A stretch of 64,000 nt of DNA from Actinotalea solisilvae. Lineage in GTDB: Bacteria > Actinomycetota > Actinomycetes > Actinomycetales > Cellulomonadaceae. Made by a program: the position numbers and the translations under genes. Below the pieces are notes generated by a model. It saw only the letters and a program-made list of their open reading frames with translations. It ran no database searches and had not been told where the DNA came from. Below are positions 44,125-54,509 of the stretch, in pieces. Position 1 is the first letter of the stretch, and every line of letters starts with the position of its first letter. The stretch lies in NCBI RefSeq assembly GCF_016464425.1, contig NZ_JADDKQ010000001.1, positions 62,001 to 126,000 of the forward strand, given 5' to 3'.

Positions 44125-45116
44125 AGAAGTTCGTCAACGACCCGAAGCAGTTCGTCCCCGAGATGCTCGAGGGCATCGCGCTCGCGAACCCCGACACGCT
44201 CACGTACGTCCCCGAGTACAACCTCCTCATGCGCACGGACGCGCCCCGCGACGGCAAGGTCTCGATCGTCCAGGGCTCGGGCTCGGGCCACGAGCCGGCC
44301 CACGTGATGATCGTCGGCAGGGGCATGCTCGACGCGGCGTGCCCGGGCGACGTGTTCGCGGCGCCCCCCATGGACTACGTCTACGAGACGACGAAGCGGC
44401 TCGCGAGCCCGGCCGGCGTGCTGCTGCTCGTCAACAACTACACGGGCGACCGGATGGCGTTCGACATGGGTCGCGAGATGGCCGAGGCGGACGGCATCCG
44501 GGTCGAGATCCTCACGGTCGACGACGACGTCGCGGTCAAGGACTCGCTCTACACGATCGGCCGGCGCGGCGTGGCCGGGAACTTCTTCGTCATCAAGGCG
44601 GTCGGCGCGGCGTCCGAGAAGGGCGCCGACCTCGACGAGCTGGTGCGGATCGGGAAGAAGGTCAACGACGTCACACGGACCATGGGCGTCGCGCTCACCG
44701 CGTGCACCCCGCCCGCGAAGGGCTCGCCCCTCTTCGAGCTGGGCGCGGACGAGATGGAGTTCGGCGTCGGCATCCACGGCGAGCCGGGGCGCGAGCGGCG
44801 CGCGATGACGAACGCGGACGCCATCGTCGACGAGCTGCTCGAGGCGGTCGTGAGCGACCTGCCCTACGCCTCGGGCGACCGGGTGGCGCTGATGATCAAC
44901 GGGCTCGGCGGCACGCCGATCAGCGAGCTCTACCTGCTGTTCCGCAGGGCGCACCAGCAGCTCGCAGAGCAAGGGATCACGGTGGGGCGCAGCTACGTCA
45001 ACGAGTACTGCACGTCGCTCGACATGGCGGGCGCGTCGCTGACGCTCGTCCGGCTCGACGACGAGATCGAGGGCCTGCTGGCCGAGCCCGCGGAGGTCGC
45101 GATCCGGGTGTTCTGA
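44121..45116 (+). CDS. dhaK: Dihydroxyacetone kinase-like, DhaK (substrate-binding) subunit
   Basis: 331 residues. The substrate-binding loop GSGSGHEPAHVMIVGRGMLDAACPG (positions in the first 80 residues) and the histidine that covalently holds the ketone, His219 in GIHGEPG, are intact. Related DhaK-type kinases act on dihydroxyacetone or on C4 ketoses such as erythrulose, so the substrate is open. Last gene of the aldolase-HAD-DhaL-DhaK operon; a hairpin terminator follows. Confidence 0.9.
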   Translation: MKKFVNDPKQFVPEMLEGIALANPDTLTYVPEYNLLMRTDAPRDGKVSIVQGSGSGHEPAHVMIVGRGMLDAACPGDVFAAPPMDYVYETTKRLASPAGVLLLVNNYTGDRMAFDMGREMAEADGIRVEILTVDDDVAVKDSLYTIGRRGVAGNFFVIKAVGAASEKGADLDELVRIGKKVNDVTRTMGVALTACTPPAKGSPLFELGADEMEFGVGIHGEPGRERRAMTNADAIVDELLEAVVSDLPYASGDRVALMINGLGGTPISELYLLFRRAHQQLAEQGITVGRSYVNEYCTSLDMAGASLTLVRLDDEIEGLLAEPAEVAIRVF

Positions 45117-45124
45117 GCTGCTGG

Positions 45125-45153
45125 CCGCGACCGGCTGAGGCGACCGGCCGCGG
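45125..45153 (+). terminator. Terminator after dhaK
   Basis: A 10-bp stem with one mismatch (45125-45134 with 45144-45153) around a 9-base loop, nine bases after the dhaK stop. Confidence 0.55.
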
Positions 45154-45166
45154 CGAGTGCCCCGTG

Positions 45167-45391
45167 GCCGGGGGGCCGGGGCGGGGCCCCGGGGCGGGGG
45201 GCGGGGGAGGCGGTCCCCGGGGGGTGGCGCCCGGCCGGGGCGTGGGCCCGGGCGCCGGGGCCGGGCGCGGGGCCCCTGCGACGGGGTCCGGCGACGGCTT
45301 CCGCGGCTGGGCGACGGGGCGGGGGCGCGAGGTCGCGGTGCCGCAGCGCCCCGTCGGGTCGCGTGTCAGTGGTGGGTGGGAGTCTCGGGGC
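45167..45391 (+). other. G-run-rich spacer (G-quadruplex potential)
   Basis: Between dhaK and the HNH gene the plus strand carries a dense series of G-runs of 4-6 bases, concentrated at about 45170-45260. No gene is present. Several overlapping G4-type patterns are possible on the plus strand. Confidence 0.6.
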
Positions 45392-46940
45392 ATGCCCGGA
45401 GCACCCGTCGACGCCCCGTCGCGCGTCGGCGTGCCGGAGCACCACGACCTGCCCGCGGGGGTGCGCCTCCCCGACGCCGACGTGCTCGTGGTCCTGCGAC
45501 CGCGACTCGCGCGGGACCTGGACGACGACGCGCTGCTGGCTGCGCTCGCCGAGGCCGAGGCGGCGGGCCGCCGGGTCGACGCGGCGCGCGCAGCGCTCGC
45601 CGCCGAGGTGGCCGAGCGCTCGCGCCGGGAGCTCGGCGCTGACCCGGCTGTCGGCGCGCCGCGGGTGCCGGACCGGGGCTGAGCTCGTGCAGCGCGTCAC
45701 GGGCGCCTCGATGCGCACCGTGAACCAGCGGATCCGGGTCGGCTCTGCCACGCGTACCGGCGTCGGCGTCACGGGCGGCCGGGTCCCGCCGCGCTTCCCT
45801 GCGCTCGCGTGGGCGCTCGAGGAGGGCCTGCTCGGCGTGGACGCGGCGTCCGCGCTCGTGGACACCCTGACGCCGGCCGTACGCGTCGCCGGTACCACCC
45901 AGGTGCAGGCGGCGGAGGGCGCGATCGTCGCCGACGCCCTCGCCCTCGCCCCCGCCGCGCCGCCCCAGCGCGACGCCGACGAGGTGCGTGTGCAGGCGAC
46001 GGTGTGGCGGGCCGTGCTCGATCCCGACGGCGCGGCTTCGGGCGAGGCCGACGTCGAGCGGCGTTGCCTCACGCTCGGGCCCACGCGGCACGGGCTGGTG
46101 GGCGTGCGCGGGGCGCTGCTCCCCGAGGTGGCGAGCGCCCTGGAGCGGTACGCCGACGCGTGGACCAACCCCCGGTCCGCCGTCCTCCCGGTACCCGGCA
46201 CACCCGACGGCGGCCGGACGGAGCCGGGCGTCGCCGCCAGGGATCAGGCCGACGATGCTGTCGGCGGTGACGGCACCGCCGGCGGTGGTGGTGTCGACGG
46301 CGTCGACGCGACCGGCGCGGTCGGTCGCGGTACCGACCTCGAGGTCAGCACCGCCGACACCCGCTCGCGTGCCCAGCGGCTCCACGACGTCCTCGCCACC
46401 GCGCTGGCGGTGGCCGCACGAGCCGCCGACGCACCGAGCGTCGCCGGCAACGCGCCGACCCTCGTCGTCACCGTGCGGCAGGAGGACCTCGCCGCGCGCC
46501 GCGGCGTGGCGTGGGCGGAGGGCAGGCCCGTCAGCCTCACCGCGGCGCAGCACGTGGGCTGCGCGGGCGCGGTGGAGACGGTCGTGGTGGGGCAGCAGGG
46601 CCGGATCGTCGGACTCAGGTCGCGCGAACGGTGCTTCACGGGTCAGCAGCGGCGGGCGATCGCCGTGCGCGACGGCACGTGCGTGATCCCCGGCTGCCAC
46701 GTCCCCGCAGGCTGGTGCGAGGTGCACCACGTCGTCCCGCACCGCACCGACCCCGACGGCACGCACACGGACAACGGGGTGCTCCTCTGCTGGTTCCACC
46801 ACCGCACCCTCGACACCTCCGGCTGGGAGGTGGGCATGCGCGACGGGCTGCCCGAGGTGCGCGCCCCGAGGTGGCTCGATCCCGACCGGCGCTGGCGTCC
46901 CACCGCGCCCCCACGACCGGCGGGCGGCCCCGGCCCCTGA
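45392..46940 (+). pseudogene. DUF222/13E12-type HNH endonuclease, frameshifted
   Basis: The N-terminal part (MPGAPVDAPSRVGVPEHHDL to EVAERSRRELGAD) reads in one frame. The main part (LSARRGCRTGAELVQRVTGAS onward) reads in the next. Removing one base near 45645 joins them into a typical DUF222 (13E12) protein. The HNH nuclease core is complete: CVIPGC, then WCEVHHVVPH, DNGVLLCWFHH. These genes occur in many copies in actinobacteria, and broken copies are common. A sequencing error is also possible. The Gly/Asp-rich insert near the middle is low complexity. Confidence 0.8.
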
Positions 46941-47020
46941 CGGACGCGGCGGGGCGGCTCGCGAGCAGGCGGCCGGCGCACAGCGCACCCGACCGCGCCC
47001 TCTCGATGAGAGTCTGAGCC

Positions 47021-47326
47021 GTGCGCGACCGACCTGAGATCGTCTGCCTCTGCGGCTCCACCCGGTTCACGGCGGAGCTGCGCGCGGCGAACCGTGAGCT
47101 GACGTTCGCCGGCGTCATCGTCGTCGCACCGGGTGAGGCGGACGAGCCGCTCTCCGACGAGCAGAAGGCCCGGTTGGACGCGCTCCACCTGCGCAAGATC
47201 GACCTGGCCGACCGGGTGGTGGTCGTCAACCCGGGCGGGTACGTCGGCGAGTCCACGAGCCGGGAGATCGCCTACGCCCGCGACGCCGGCAAGCCGGTCG
47301 CGTTCACCGATCCCGTCCAGCCGTAG
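47021..47326 (+). CDS. Small nucleoside-deoxyribosyltransferase-like (DUF4406-type) protein
   Basis: 101 residues. The N-terminal VCLCGSTRF loop and the later RKIDLADRVVVVNPGGYVGESTSREIAYARDAGKPV segment are the signature of the small nucleoside 2-deoxyribosyltransferase-like/DUF4406 family. Such proteins occur in bacteria and phages; most have no proven substrate. The GTG start is preceded by a CTCTC/GAGAG mini-dyad and no obvious SD. Confidence 0.72.
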   Translation: MRDRPEIVCLCGSTRFTAELRAANRELTFAGVIVVAPGEADEPLSDEQKARLDALHLRKIDLADRVVVVNPGGYVGESTSREIAYARDAGKPVAFTDPVQP

Positions 47327-47351
47327 ACAGGCCGGGGTGCACGCGGAGGAC

Positions 47352-47423
47352 GAGCATCTCGTCCCCGCCGCCGGCGAGCGTCTCGTCCCCGCCGCCGGCG
47401 AGCGTCTCGTCCCCGCCGCCGAC
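47352..47423. repeat. 24-bp tandem repeat, three units
   Basis: Three near-identical 24-base units (47352-47375, 47376-47399, 47400-47423) beginning GAGCGTCTCGTCC, with one change in the first and one in the third, then a partial fourth. They lie between the small gene at 47021 and the 3' end of the TetR gene. The unit is 8 codons long, but no gene uses it. Confidence 0.8.
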
Positions 47424-47455
47424 GAGCGTCACGCGCCCGACGCCCGCGACGCGCC

Positions 47456-48127
47456 CTACGCGCCCGACGCCTCCGCGTGCCCCAGGGCCGCGAGGGCCAT
47501 CTCCTCCAGCAGCGGCGCGACACGGGTCCCCGCCAGCCCGCGCACGCTGTGCGGGGTCGAGTTGAGCAGCCCGAACGTCGCCTGCGCGCGCAGGCGGAGC
47601 TCGGCGGGGTCCGCGTCGGGCGACAGCTGCGCCAGGGTCGCGACCCACAGCTCGACGTAGGTGCGCTGTGCCGCGCGCACGGCGCGGCGGTCGTCGTCGG
47701 CGAGGGACTCGAGGTCGCGGTCCTGGACGCGGATGACGTCGGGGTCCCCGAGGGCGAAGGCGACGTGGAACCGGACGAGCCCGCGCAGCGCCGCCTCGGC
47801 TCCCCCGGCGTCGGCGACGACGGCGGCGCCGCCGTCCCGCAGCCGCTCGCTGACCTCGACGAGCAGCGCGGCGAGCACCCCGGGCTTGCCCGGGAAGTGC
47901 CGGTAGACGGCCGGTCCGCTGACGCCGGCCGCGGCGCCGAGGTCCTCCATCGACACGCCGTCGTACCCGCGCTGGGCGAACAGGCGCGCGGCCTCGCGCA
48001 GCAGCGCCGCGCGTCGGTCGGCCTTGGCGCGCACGCGGGACGTCGTCGGCCCGGCGGCCGTGCCGCGCGCGGCAGCGCCCTGCGCGGAGGCGTCGCGGCC
48101 CGCGGCACCCTGCTGGGTCACGGTCAC
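47456..48127 (-). CDS. TetR family transcriptional regulator
   Basis: 223 residues. The HTH domain begins near residue 35 (RRAALLREAARLFAQRGYDGVSMEDLGAAAGVSGPAVYRHFPGKPGVLAALL). An all-helical ligand domain follows. It is divergent from the acyl-CoA carboxylase operon with a 101-base shared promoter region containing an inverted repeat, so it very likely controls that operon and itself. The first ~30 residues are disordered. The GTG start has a GGGAGAGGA ribosome site. Confidence 0.9.
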   Translation of the reverse strand: MTVTQQGAAGRDASAQGAAARGTAAGPTTSRVRAKADRRAALLREAARLFAQRGYDGVSMEDLGAAAGVSGPAVYRHFPGKPGVLAALLVEVSERLRDGGAAVVADAGGAEAALRGLVRFHVAFALGDPDVIRVQDRDLESLADDDRRAVRAAQRTYVELWVATLAQLSPDADPAELRLRAQATFGLLNSTPHSVRGLAGTRVAPLLEEMALAALGHAEASGA

Positions 48128-48173
48128 CTGGTCCTCTCCCTCGGCTGTCGCGTGGACAAACTCGGTGAACGAA

Positions 48174-48206
48174 CACTAACGTCAATTCGGTTAGTCCTCG
48201 TTAACC
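48174..48206. promoter_or_regulatory. Candidate TetR operator region
   Basis: ACTAAC-N9-GTTAGT (48175-48195) is a perfect inverted repeat between the divergent TetR and carboxylase genes. It is followed by GTTAAC, which forms a second, partly overlapping half-site series. The region is also the only AT-richer patch here and must contain both promoters. Confidence 0.5.
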
Positions 48207-48228
48207 AGGCCACACCGGAGCGGAGTCG

Positions 48229-49836
48229 ATGGAGACCCTGCGCAGCACGGCGGATCCCGCCGCGCCGTCGTTCGCGGCGAACGACGCCGCCCAGCGGGCG
48301 CTGGTCGCCGAGCTGCGCGAGCGACTGCGGGTCACCGCCCTCGGCGGCCCCGAGGCGTCGCGCGAGCGCCACGTCGCGCGCGGGAAGCTGCTGCCCCGCG
48401 AGCGCATCGACACGCTGCTCGACGACGGCAGCCCGTTCCTCGAGGTCGCCCCCCTCGCCGCGGACGGCGTGTACGACGACGACGTGCCGGCGGCCGGCGT
48501 CGTCGCCGGCATCGGCCTCGTCCACGGCCGGCACGTCATGGTCCTGTCGAACGACGCGACCGTGAAGGGCGGCACGTACTACCCGCTCACGGTCAAGAAG
48601 CACCTGCGAGCGCAGGAGATCGCGCTCGAGAACCGGATCCCGTGCGTCTACCTCGTGGACTCGGGCGGCGCCTTCCTGCCCAAGCAGGACGAGGTCTTCC
48701 CCGACCGCGACCACTTCGGCCGCATCTTTTACAACCAGGCGCGCATGTCCGCCGCGGGCGTCCCGCAGATCGCCTGCGTCATGGGCTCGTGCACCGCGGG
48801 CGGCGCCTACGTCCCCGCGATGAGCGACGAGACCGTGATCGTGCGCGACCAGGGCACGATCTTCCTCGGCGGGCCGCCGCTCGTGAAGGCCGCGATCGGC
48901 GAGGTCGTCACGGCCGAGGAGCTCGGTGGCGGCGAGCTGCACTCGCGCACCTCCGGGGTGACCGACCACCTGGCCGACGACGACGCGCACGCGCTGCGGA
49001 TCGTGCGCGACGTCGTCGCGACGCTCCCCCGCCCCGCGGCCCCCGCGTGGGACGTGGTCGAGAGCCGCGAGCCGGTCGTGGCGCACGACGAGCTCTACGG
49101 CGTGGTGCCCGTCGACGTGCAGTCGCCCTACGACGTGCGGGAGGTGATCGCGCGGCTCGTCGACGGCAGCGAGCTGCACGAGTTCAAGCGCGAGTACGGG
49201 ACGACGCTCGTCACAGGCTTCGCGCGCCTGCACGGCCACCCCGTCGGGGTCGTCGCGAACAACGGCGTCCTGTTCGCCGAGTCGGCGCTCAAGGGCGCGC
49301 ACTTCGTCGAGCTGTGCGACCAGCGCGGCATCCCGCTGCTCTTCCTGCAGAACATCTCGGGCTTCATGGTCGGCCGCGACTACGAGGCCGGCGGCATCGC
49401 CAAGCACGGCGCGAAGATGGTCACCGCCGTCGCGACGACGCGCGTGCCGAAGCTCACCGTCGTCATCGGCGGCTCGTTCGGCGCCGGCAACTACTCGATG
49501 TGCGGGCGCGCGTACTCGCCGCGCTTCCTGTGGATGTGGCCCGCGAGCCGCATCTCCGTCATGGGCGGGCCCCAGGCCTCGGCCGTGCTCGCGACGATCC
49601 GGCGCGAGCAGCTCGAGGCGCGCGGCGAGGACTGGTCGGCCGAGGACGAGGCGGCCTTCCGCGAGCCGATCCGCGACCAGTACGAGCGCCAGGGCGGCCC
49701 CTACTGGTCGACGGCGCGGCTCTGGGACGACGGCGTCATCGACCCCGCCGACACCCGCCGCGTGCTCGGCCTCGCGCTCGACGTCTGCGCCGCGGCGCCG
49801 CTCCCCGACCGGGCCGCGGCCCTCTACCGGATGTGA
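48229..49836 (+). CDS. Acyl-CoA carboxylase beta (carboxyltransferase) subunit, methylcrotonyl-CoA type
   Basis: 535 residues, the length of MCC beta rather than the shorter propionyl type. Blocks [76 protein letters not shown] and [22 protein letters not shown] are characteristic of 3-methylcrotonyl-CoA carboxylase beta. With the alpha subunit it carboxylates methylcrotonyl-CoA in leucine breakdown; geranyl-CoA carboxylase is a close alternative. First gene of the operon under the TetR regulator. Confidence 0.92.
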   Translation: METLRSTADPAAPSFAANDAAQRALVAELRERLRVTALGGPEASRERHVARGKLLPRERIDTLLDDGSPFLEVAPLAADGVYDDDVPAAGVVAGIGLVHGRHVMVLSNDATVKGGTYYPLTVKKHLRAQEIALENRIPCVYLVDSGGAFLPKQDEVFPDRDHFGRIFYNQARMSAAGVPQIACVMGSCTAGGAYVPAMSDETVIVRDQGTIFLGGPPLVKAAIGEVVTAEELGGGELHSRTSGVTDHLADDDAHALRIVRDVVATLPRPAAPAWDVVESREPVVAHDELYGVVPVDVQSPYDVREVIARLVDGSELHEFKREYGTTLVTGFARLHGHPVGVVANNGVLFAESALKGAHFVELCDQRGIPLLFLQNISGFMVGRDYEAGGIAKHGAKMVTAVATTRVPKLTVVIGGSFGAGNYSMCGRAYSPRFLWMWPASRISVMGGPQASAVLATIRREQLEARGEDWSAEDEAAFREPIRDQYERQGGPYWSTARLWDDGVIDPADTRRVLGLALDVCAAAPLPDRAAALYRM

Positions 49837-51929
49837 CCGCCGTGACGAGCCCCGCGCCCGCCGTCGCGCCCGCCCGCACCGCCGCCGGGGCTCCCCCGTT
49901 CGCGTGCGTGCTCGTCGCCAACCGCGGCGAGATCGCGTGCCGCGTCATCCGGACCCTGCGCCGGCTCGGCATCCGCTCCGTCGCGGTCTTCACCGACGCC
50001 GACCGGGACGCGCTGCACGTCGCCCGGGCCGACGTCGCCGTCCGGCTCGCCGGCACGCCCGCGCGCACGGGCTACCTCGACGTCGACGCCGTCGTCGCCG
50101 CCGCCGTCGCGACCGGCGCCGAGGCGATCCACCCGGGCTACGGCTTCCTCAGCGAGAACCCCGAGCTCGCCCGCGCGTGCCACGCCGCGGGCGTCGTGTT
50201 CGTCGGTCCGGGCGCCGACACGCTCGACCTCATGGGCGACAAGATCCGCGCCAAGGCGCACGTCGCGCGCGCCGGCGTGCCGGTCGTCCCTGGGACCGAC
50301 GGATCGGGCCTCACGGACACGGACCTCCTCGCCGCCGCGCACGACGTCGGCTTCCCGCTGCTGGTCAAGCCCTCCGCGGGCGGCGGCGGCCAGGGGATGC
50401 AGGTCGTCGAGCGCGCCGAGGACCTCGCTGCGGCCCTGGCCACGGCGCGACGCGTGGCCGCTGCGGGCTTCGGCGACGACGCCCTGCTCCTCGAGCGCTA
50501 CCTGCCGGCGCCCCGGCACATCGAGGTGCAGGTGCTCGGCGACACCCACGGCACGGTGGTCCACCTCGGCGAGCGCGAGTGCTCGCTCCAGCGCCGGCAC
50601 CAGAAGGTCGTCGAGGAGGCCCCGTCGCCCGCCGTCGACGAGGCGATGCGCGCGAGCCTCGGGGAGCTCGCCTGCCGCGTGGCGCGGAGCACGGGCTACG
50701 TCGGGGCCGGCACGGTCGAGCTCCTCGTCGCGGGCGACCGGCCCGACGAGCCGTTCTTCATCGAGATGAACACGCGGCTCCAGGTCGAGCACCCGGTGAC
50801 CGAGCTCGTGACCGGTGTCGACCTCGTCGAGCAGCAGCTGCGGGTCGCCGCCGGCGAGCCCCTGGGCCTCGCCCAGGACGACGTGCGCCTCACGGGCCAC
50901 GCCGTCGAGGCGCGCGTGTACGCCGAGAGCCCCGAGCGCGGCTTCCTGCCCACCACGGGGACCGTGCTCGTGCTCGGCGAGCCCACCGGTGCGCACGTGC
51001 GCGTCGACAGCGCGCTCCGCCCGGGCCTCGTCGTCGGCGCGTCGTTCGACCCGATGCTGGCCAAGGTGATCGCGTGGGGCGAGGACCGCGACGAGGCGCT
51101 GACGCGGCTCGACGCCGCGCTCGCGGCCACCACGGTGCTCGGCGTCGAGACGAACGTCGCGCACCTGCGCGACGTCCTCGCCGACCCGGACGTCCGCGCC
51201 GGCCGGCTCGACACGGGCCTGCTCGGCCGCCTCGGCGTGGCGCCGCACGCGCCCGACGCGGTCCACCTCGTCCTCGCGGCCCTCGTCCGCGTCGCGAGCC
51301 GCGCGGGGGCGCCGGGCACCGCGTGGCGCGCGGACGGCTGGCGCGTGGGCGGCGCCCTCCCGTCCCGGTACGACGTCGGGCCGGCGGGGTCCGTCGAGGC
51401 CGTCGCGGTCGGCGTCACCGGCCCGGCGCACGACGCGCTCGTGAGCGTCGGCGACCGGCCGCCCGTGCGCGCGCGCCTCCTCCTCGAGGGCACCACCACC
51501 GCCGTCCTCGAGCTCGACGGCGTCGTGCACCGCGTCCCGGTCGCCGTGGACGGCGTCACGACGTGGGTGGGCACCGACCGCGGCGCGCTCGCGCTCGTGG
51601 TCCGCGACGCCGCCGCGCGTGCCGCCCTGCGGTTCGGCACCCGCACGCGCTCGGGCGTCGCGGCGGCGCCCGAGGTCCGCTCCCCCATGCCCGGCACCGT
51701 CGTCACCGTCGAGGTCGCCGACGGCGACCCGGTCGTCGCGGGCCAGGCCCTGCTCACCGTCGAGGCGATGAAGATGGAGCACCGCCTCCTCGCCACGACG
51801 GACGGCACCGTCACCCTCACGGTCCGACCGGCCGACCGGGTGCAGCTCGACCAGGTGGTGGCCACGATCACGCCCACCGCCGCGGCCCACCAGCCCGACC
51901 CCACCCCCCACGAAGGGACACCCGCATGA
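49833..51929 (+). CDS. Acyl-CoA carboxylase alpha subunit (biotin carboxylase plus biotin carrier)
   Basis: 698 residues. Biotin carboxylase domain at about 20-465 ([56 protein letters not shown]). A variable linker domain follows, then a biotinyl domain with Lys647 in VEAMKMEH. Carboxylates biotin with ATP and bicarbonate and hands it to the beta subunit. The GTG start overlaps the beta stop (GTGA). Acts on methylcrotonyl-CoA by context. Confidence 0.92.
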   Translation: MTAVTSPAPAVAPARTAAGAPPFACVLVANRGEIACRVIRTLRRLGIRSVAVFTDADRDALHVARADVAVRLAGTPARTGYLDVDAVVAAAVATGAEAIHPGYGFLSENPELARACHAAGVVFVGPGADTLDLMGDKIRAKAHVARAGVPVVPGTDGSGLTDTDLLAAAHDVGFPLLVKPSAGGGGQGMQVVERAEDLAAALATARRVAAAGFGDDALLLERYLPAPRHIEVQVLGDTHGTVVHLGERECSLQRRHQKVVEEAPSPAVDEAMRASLGELACRVARSTGYVGAGTVELLVAGDRPDEPFFIEMNTRLQVEHPVTELVTGVDLVEQQLRVAAGEPLGLAQDDVRLTGHAVEARVYAESPERGFLPTTGTVLVLGEPTGAHVRVDSALRPGLVVGASFDPMLAKVIAWGEDRDEALTRLDAALAATTVLGVETNVAHLRDVLADPDVRAGRLDTGLLGRLGVAPHAPDAVHLVLAALVRVASRAGAPGTAWRADGWRVGGALPSRYDVGPAGSVEAVAVGVTGPAHDALVSVGDRPPVRARLLLEGTTTAVLELDGVVHRVPVAVDGVTTWVGTDRGALALVVRDAAARAALRFGTRTRSGVAAAPEVRSPMPGTVVTVEVADGDPVVAGQALLTVEAMKMEHRLLATTDGTVTLTVRPADRVQLDQVVATITPTAAAHQPDPTPHEGTPA

Positions 51930-53098
51930 GCCACGAGCTGACCACCGAGCAGCAGCGCCTCGTCGACCAGGTGCGCGAGTTCGCCGACGACGTCGTCGCG
52001 CCGGCCGCGTACGAGTACGACACGAGGCGCGAGCTGCCCTACGACATCATCGCCGCCATGGGCGAGATGGGGCTGTTCGGGCTTCCCTTCCCCGAGGAGT
52101 ACGGCGGCCGCGGCAAGGACTACTTCCAGCTCTGCCTCGCGGTCGAGCAGCTCGCGCGCGCCGACCAGTCCATCGCGGTGACGCTCGAGGCCGGCGTCGG
52201 CCTCGGCGCGATGCCGATCTACCGCCGCGGCACCGAGGAGCAGAAGCAGGAGTGGCTGCCGATGCTCGCGCGCGGCGAGGCGCTCGCGGGCTTCGGCCTC
52301 ACCGAGGCCGAGGCGGGCTCCGACGCCGCCGGCACGCGCACGACGGCGCGCCTCGAGGACGGCCAGTGGGTCATCAACGGCACCAAGCAGTTCATCACCA
52401 ACTCGGGCTCGAGGATCACGCGGCTCGTCACGGTGACGGCGGTGACGGGCGAGGAGACCCGCACGGACGGCTCCGTCCGCAAGGAGCTCAGCGCGATCCT
52501 CGTCCCGAGCGGCACCCCCGGCTTCGAGGTCGGCCCGTCCTACGACAAGGTCGGCTGGCACACCTCCGACACGCACCCGCTCACCTTCACGGACGTGCGC
52601 GTGCCCGAGGCGAACCTGCTCGGCGAGCGTGGCCGCGGCTTCGCCAACTTCATCCAGTCGCTCGACGAGGGCCGGGTCGCGTTCGCGGCGCTGTGCACGG
52701 GCGCCGCCCAGGGCTGCCTCGAGGAGGCGGTGCGCTACGCGCACAAGCGCGAGGTCTTCGGCCGCGCGATCGGCGCCAACCAGCACATCGCGTTCACCCT
52801 CGCGCGCATGCAGGCGCGCGTGCACACCGCGCGGCTCGCCTACTACGACGCCGCGCACAAGATCGTCGCGGGCGAGCGCTTCAAGCTCGAGGCGAGCGTC
52901 GCCAAGATGGTCGGCAGCGAGGCCGCGATGGCGAACGCGCGCGACGCGGTGCAGATCTTCGGCGGCTACGGCTTCCTCAACGAGAACCCCGTCGCACGGC
53001 ACTACCGCGACGCGAAGGTCCTGGAGATCGGCGAGGGCACGACGGAGGTGCAGCTCATGGTCATCGCCCGCGAGCTCGGGTTCCCGGGTGCCGCATGA
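51926..53098 (+). CDS. Acyl-CoA dehydrogenase (isovaleryl/short-chain type)
   Basis: 390 residues, standard length. FAD/substrate blocks [67 protein letters not shown]; catalytic-base position Glu374 in [28 protein letters not shown]. In this operon it would make the 2,3-enoyl-CoA from isovaleryl-CoA or a similar acyl-CoA just before the carboxylase. ATGA overlaps on both sides. Confidence 0.92.
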   Translation: MSHELTTEQQRLVDQVREFADDVVAPAAYEYDTRRELPYDIIAAMGEMGLFGLPFPEEYGGRGKDYFQLCLAVEQLARADQSIAVTLEAGVGLGAMPIYRRGTEEQKQEWLPMLARGEALAGFGLTEAEAGSDAAGTRTTARLEDGQWVINGTKQFITNSGSRITRLVTVTAVTGEETRTDGSVRKELSAILVPSGTPGFEVGPSYDKVGWHTSDTHPLTFTDVRVPEANLLGERGRGFANFIQSLDEGRVAFAALCTGAAQGCLEEAVRYAHKREVFGRAIGANQHIAFTLARMQARVHTARLAYYDAAHKIVAGERFKLEASVAKMVGSEAAMANARDAVQIFGGYGFLNENPVARHYRDAKVLEIGEGTTEVQLMVIARELGFPGAA

Positions 53099-53598
53099 CG
53101 GGGACCCCGCAGGAGGGCGGTCCCACGAAGGACGTCGAGCAGCGCGGCCTCTACTACGACGAGCTGGAGACCGGGACGCGCTACCTGCACCGCCCCGGCC
53201 GCACGCTGACCGAGGCGGACAACGTCCTGTTCACGACGCTGACGATGAACACCCAGGCGCTCCACCTCGACGCCGCCTGGGCCGCCGGTCAGCCGTTCGG
53301 GCAGCGGCTGGTCAACTCGATGCTCACGCTCGCCACGCTCGTCGGGAGCTCGGTCGCCCAGCTCACGCAGGGCACGATCGTCGCCAACCTCGGGCTCACC
53401 GACGTCGCCTTCCCGCACCCGCTGTTCCACGGCGACACGCTCTACTCCGAGACCGTCGTGGCGGACCGGCGGCCGTCGGCGTCGCGGCCGGGCCAGGGGG
53501 TCGTGACGTTCGCGCACACCGGCCGCAACCAGGACGGGACCGTCGTCGCGACCGCGACGCGGACCGTCCTCATGTGGGAGCGGGAGGCGCACCGGTGA
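53095..53598 (+). CDS. MaoC family enoyl-CoA hydratase
   Basis: 167 residues, one hotdog domain. [33 protein letters not shown] carries the family's R-hydratase-like strand with Asp; the later [17 protein letters not shown] is also typical. Probably hydrates an enoyl-CoA made by the neighbouring acyl-CoA dehydrogenase; in leucine-type operons this replaces the crotonase-like hydratase. ATGA/GTGA overlaps keep it in the operon. Confidence 0.88.
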   Translation: MTGTPQEGGPTKDVEQRGLYYDELETGTRYLHRPGRTLTEADNVLFTTLTMNTQALHLDAAWAAGQPFGQRLVNSMLTLATLVGSSVAQLTQGTIVANLGLTDVAFPHPLFHGDTLYSETVVADRRPSASRPGQGVVTFAHTGRNQDGTVVATATRTVLMWEREAHR

Positions 53599-54410
53599 CG
53601 TTCGCCCTGGGCCCGGCGCTGCTCTTCTGCCCCGCCGACCGGCCGGACCGGTACGCCAAGGCCGCCGGCCGGGCCGACGCGGTGATCCTCGACCTCGAGG
53701 ACGCCGTGGCGCCGGACGCCAAGGCGGCGGCGCGCGAGGCCCTCGTCGCGAGCGACCTCGACCCGGCGCGGACGGTCGTGCGCCTCAACGCCGCCACCAC
53801 GCCGGACCACGCGGCGGACCTCGCGGCGCTCGCGCGCACGCCGTACCGCACCGTCATGCTCGCGAAGGCGTCGAGCGCGCACGAGGCCGCGGCGCTGGGC
53901 GGCCTCGACGTCGTCGCGCTGGTCGAGACGGCGGCCGGCCTCCTGCGCGTCGCCGAGATCGCGGCCGAGCCGACGGTGGTCGCGCTCATGTGGGGGGCCG
54001 AGGACCTCGTCGCGTCCCTCGGCGGCACCTCGAGCCGCCGGCCCGACGGCGCGTACCGCGACGTCGCGCGGCACGCGCGCTCGGCCGTCCTGCTCGCGGC
54101 ACGCGCGCACGGGAAGGTGGCCGTCGACGCCGTGCACGTCGACATCGGCGACCTCGACGGGCTCGCGGACGAGGTGCACGACGCCGTCGCGTCGGGCTTC
54201 GGGGCGACCGCGTGCATCCACCCGTCCCAGGTGGACGTCGTCCGCGCCGGCTACCGGCCCGGGGCCGAGGAGGTCGCCGACGCCCGCGCGCTGCTCGCCG
54301 CGGCGCGTGCGGAGCGCGGGGCGTTCCGGTGGCGGGGCCGCCTCGTCGACGGCCCGATCCTCAAGCACGCCGCGGAGCTCGTGCGTCGCGCGGAGGCGCC
54401 GCAGGGCTGA
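53595..54410 (+). CDS. CitE-like HpcH/HpaI family CoA-ester lyase
   Basis: 271 residues. Blocks [62 protein letters not shown] and [15 protein letters not shown] place it in the HpcH/HpaI-CitE superfamily with the Glu/Asp Mg ligands present. By position it would cleave the hydroxyacyl-CoA end product, a role that HMG-CoA lyase has in classical leucine catabolism; malyl/citramalyl-CoA lyase activity is equally possible. Last gene of the operon. A short GGCACC/GGTGCC hairpin (54413-54427) follows. Confidence 0.88.
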   Translation: MTFALGPALLFCPADRPDRYAKAAGRADAVILDLEDAVAPDAKAAAREALVASDLDPARTVVRLNAATTPDHAADLAALARTPYRTVMLAKASSAHEAAALGGLDVVALVETAAGLLRVAEIAAEPTVVALMWGAEDLVASLGGTSSRRPDGAYRDVARHARSAVLLAARAHGKVAVDAVHVDIGDLDGLADEVHDAVASGFGATACIHPSQVDVVRAGYRPGAEEVADARALLAAARAERGAFRWRGRLVDGPILKHAAELVRRAEAPQG

Positions 54411-54509
54411 CGGGCACCGGCGGTGCCGGAGGGGTTCCGCGGAACCGGGAGGAAGCGTACGTTTCGGACAGTGCCCGTCGGGGGGTGGGCACACGTCCAC
54501 GGGGGTCCG

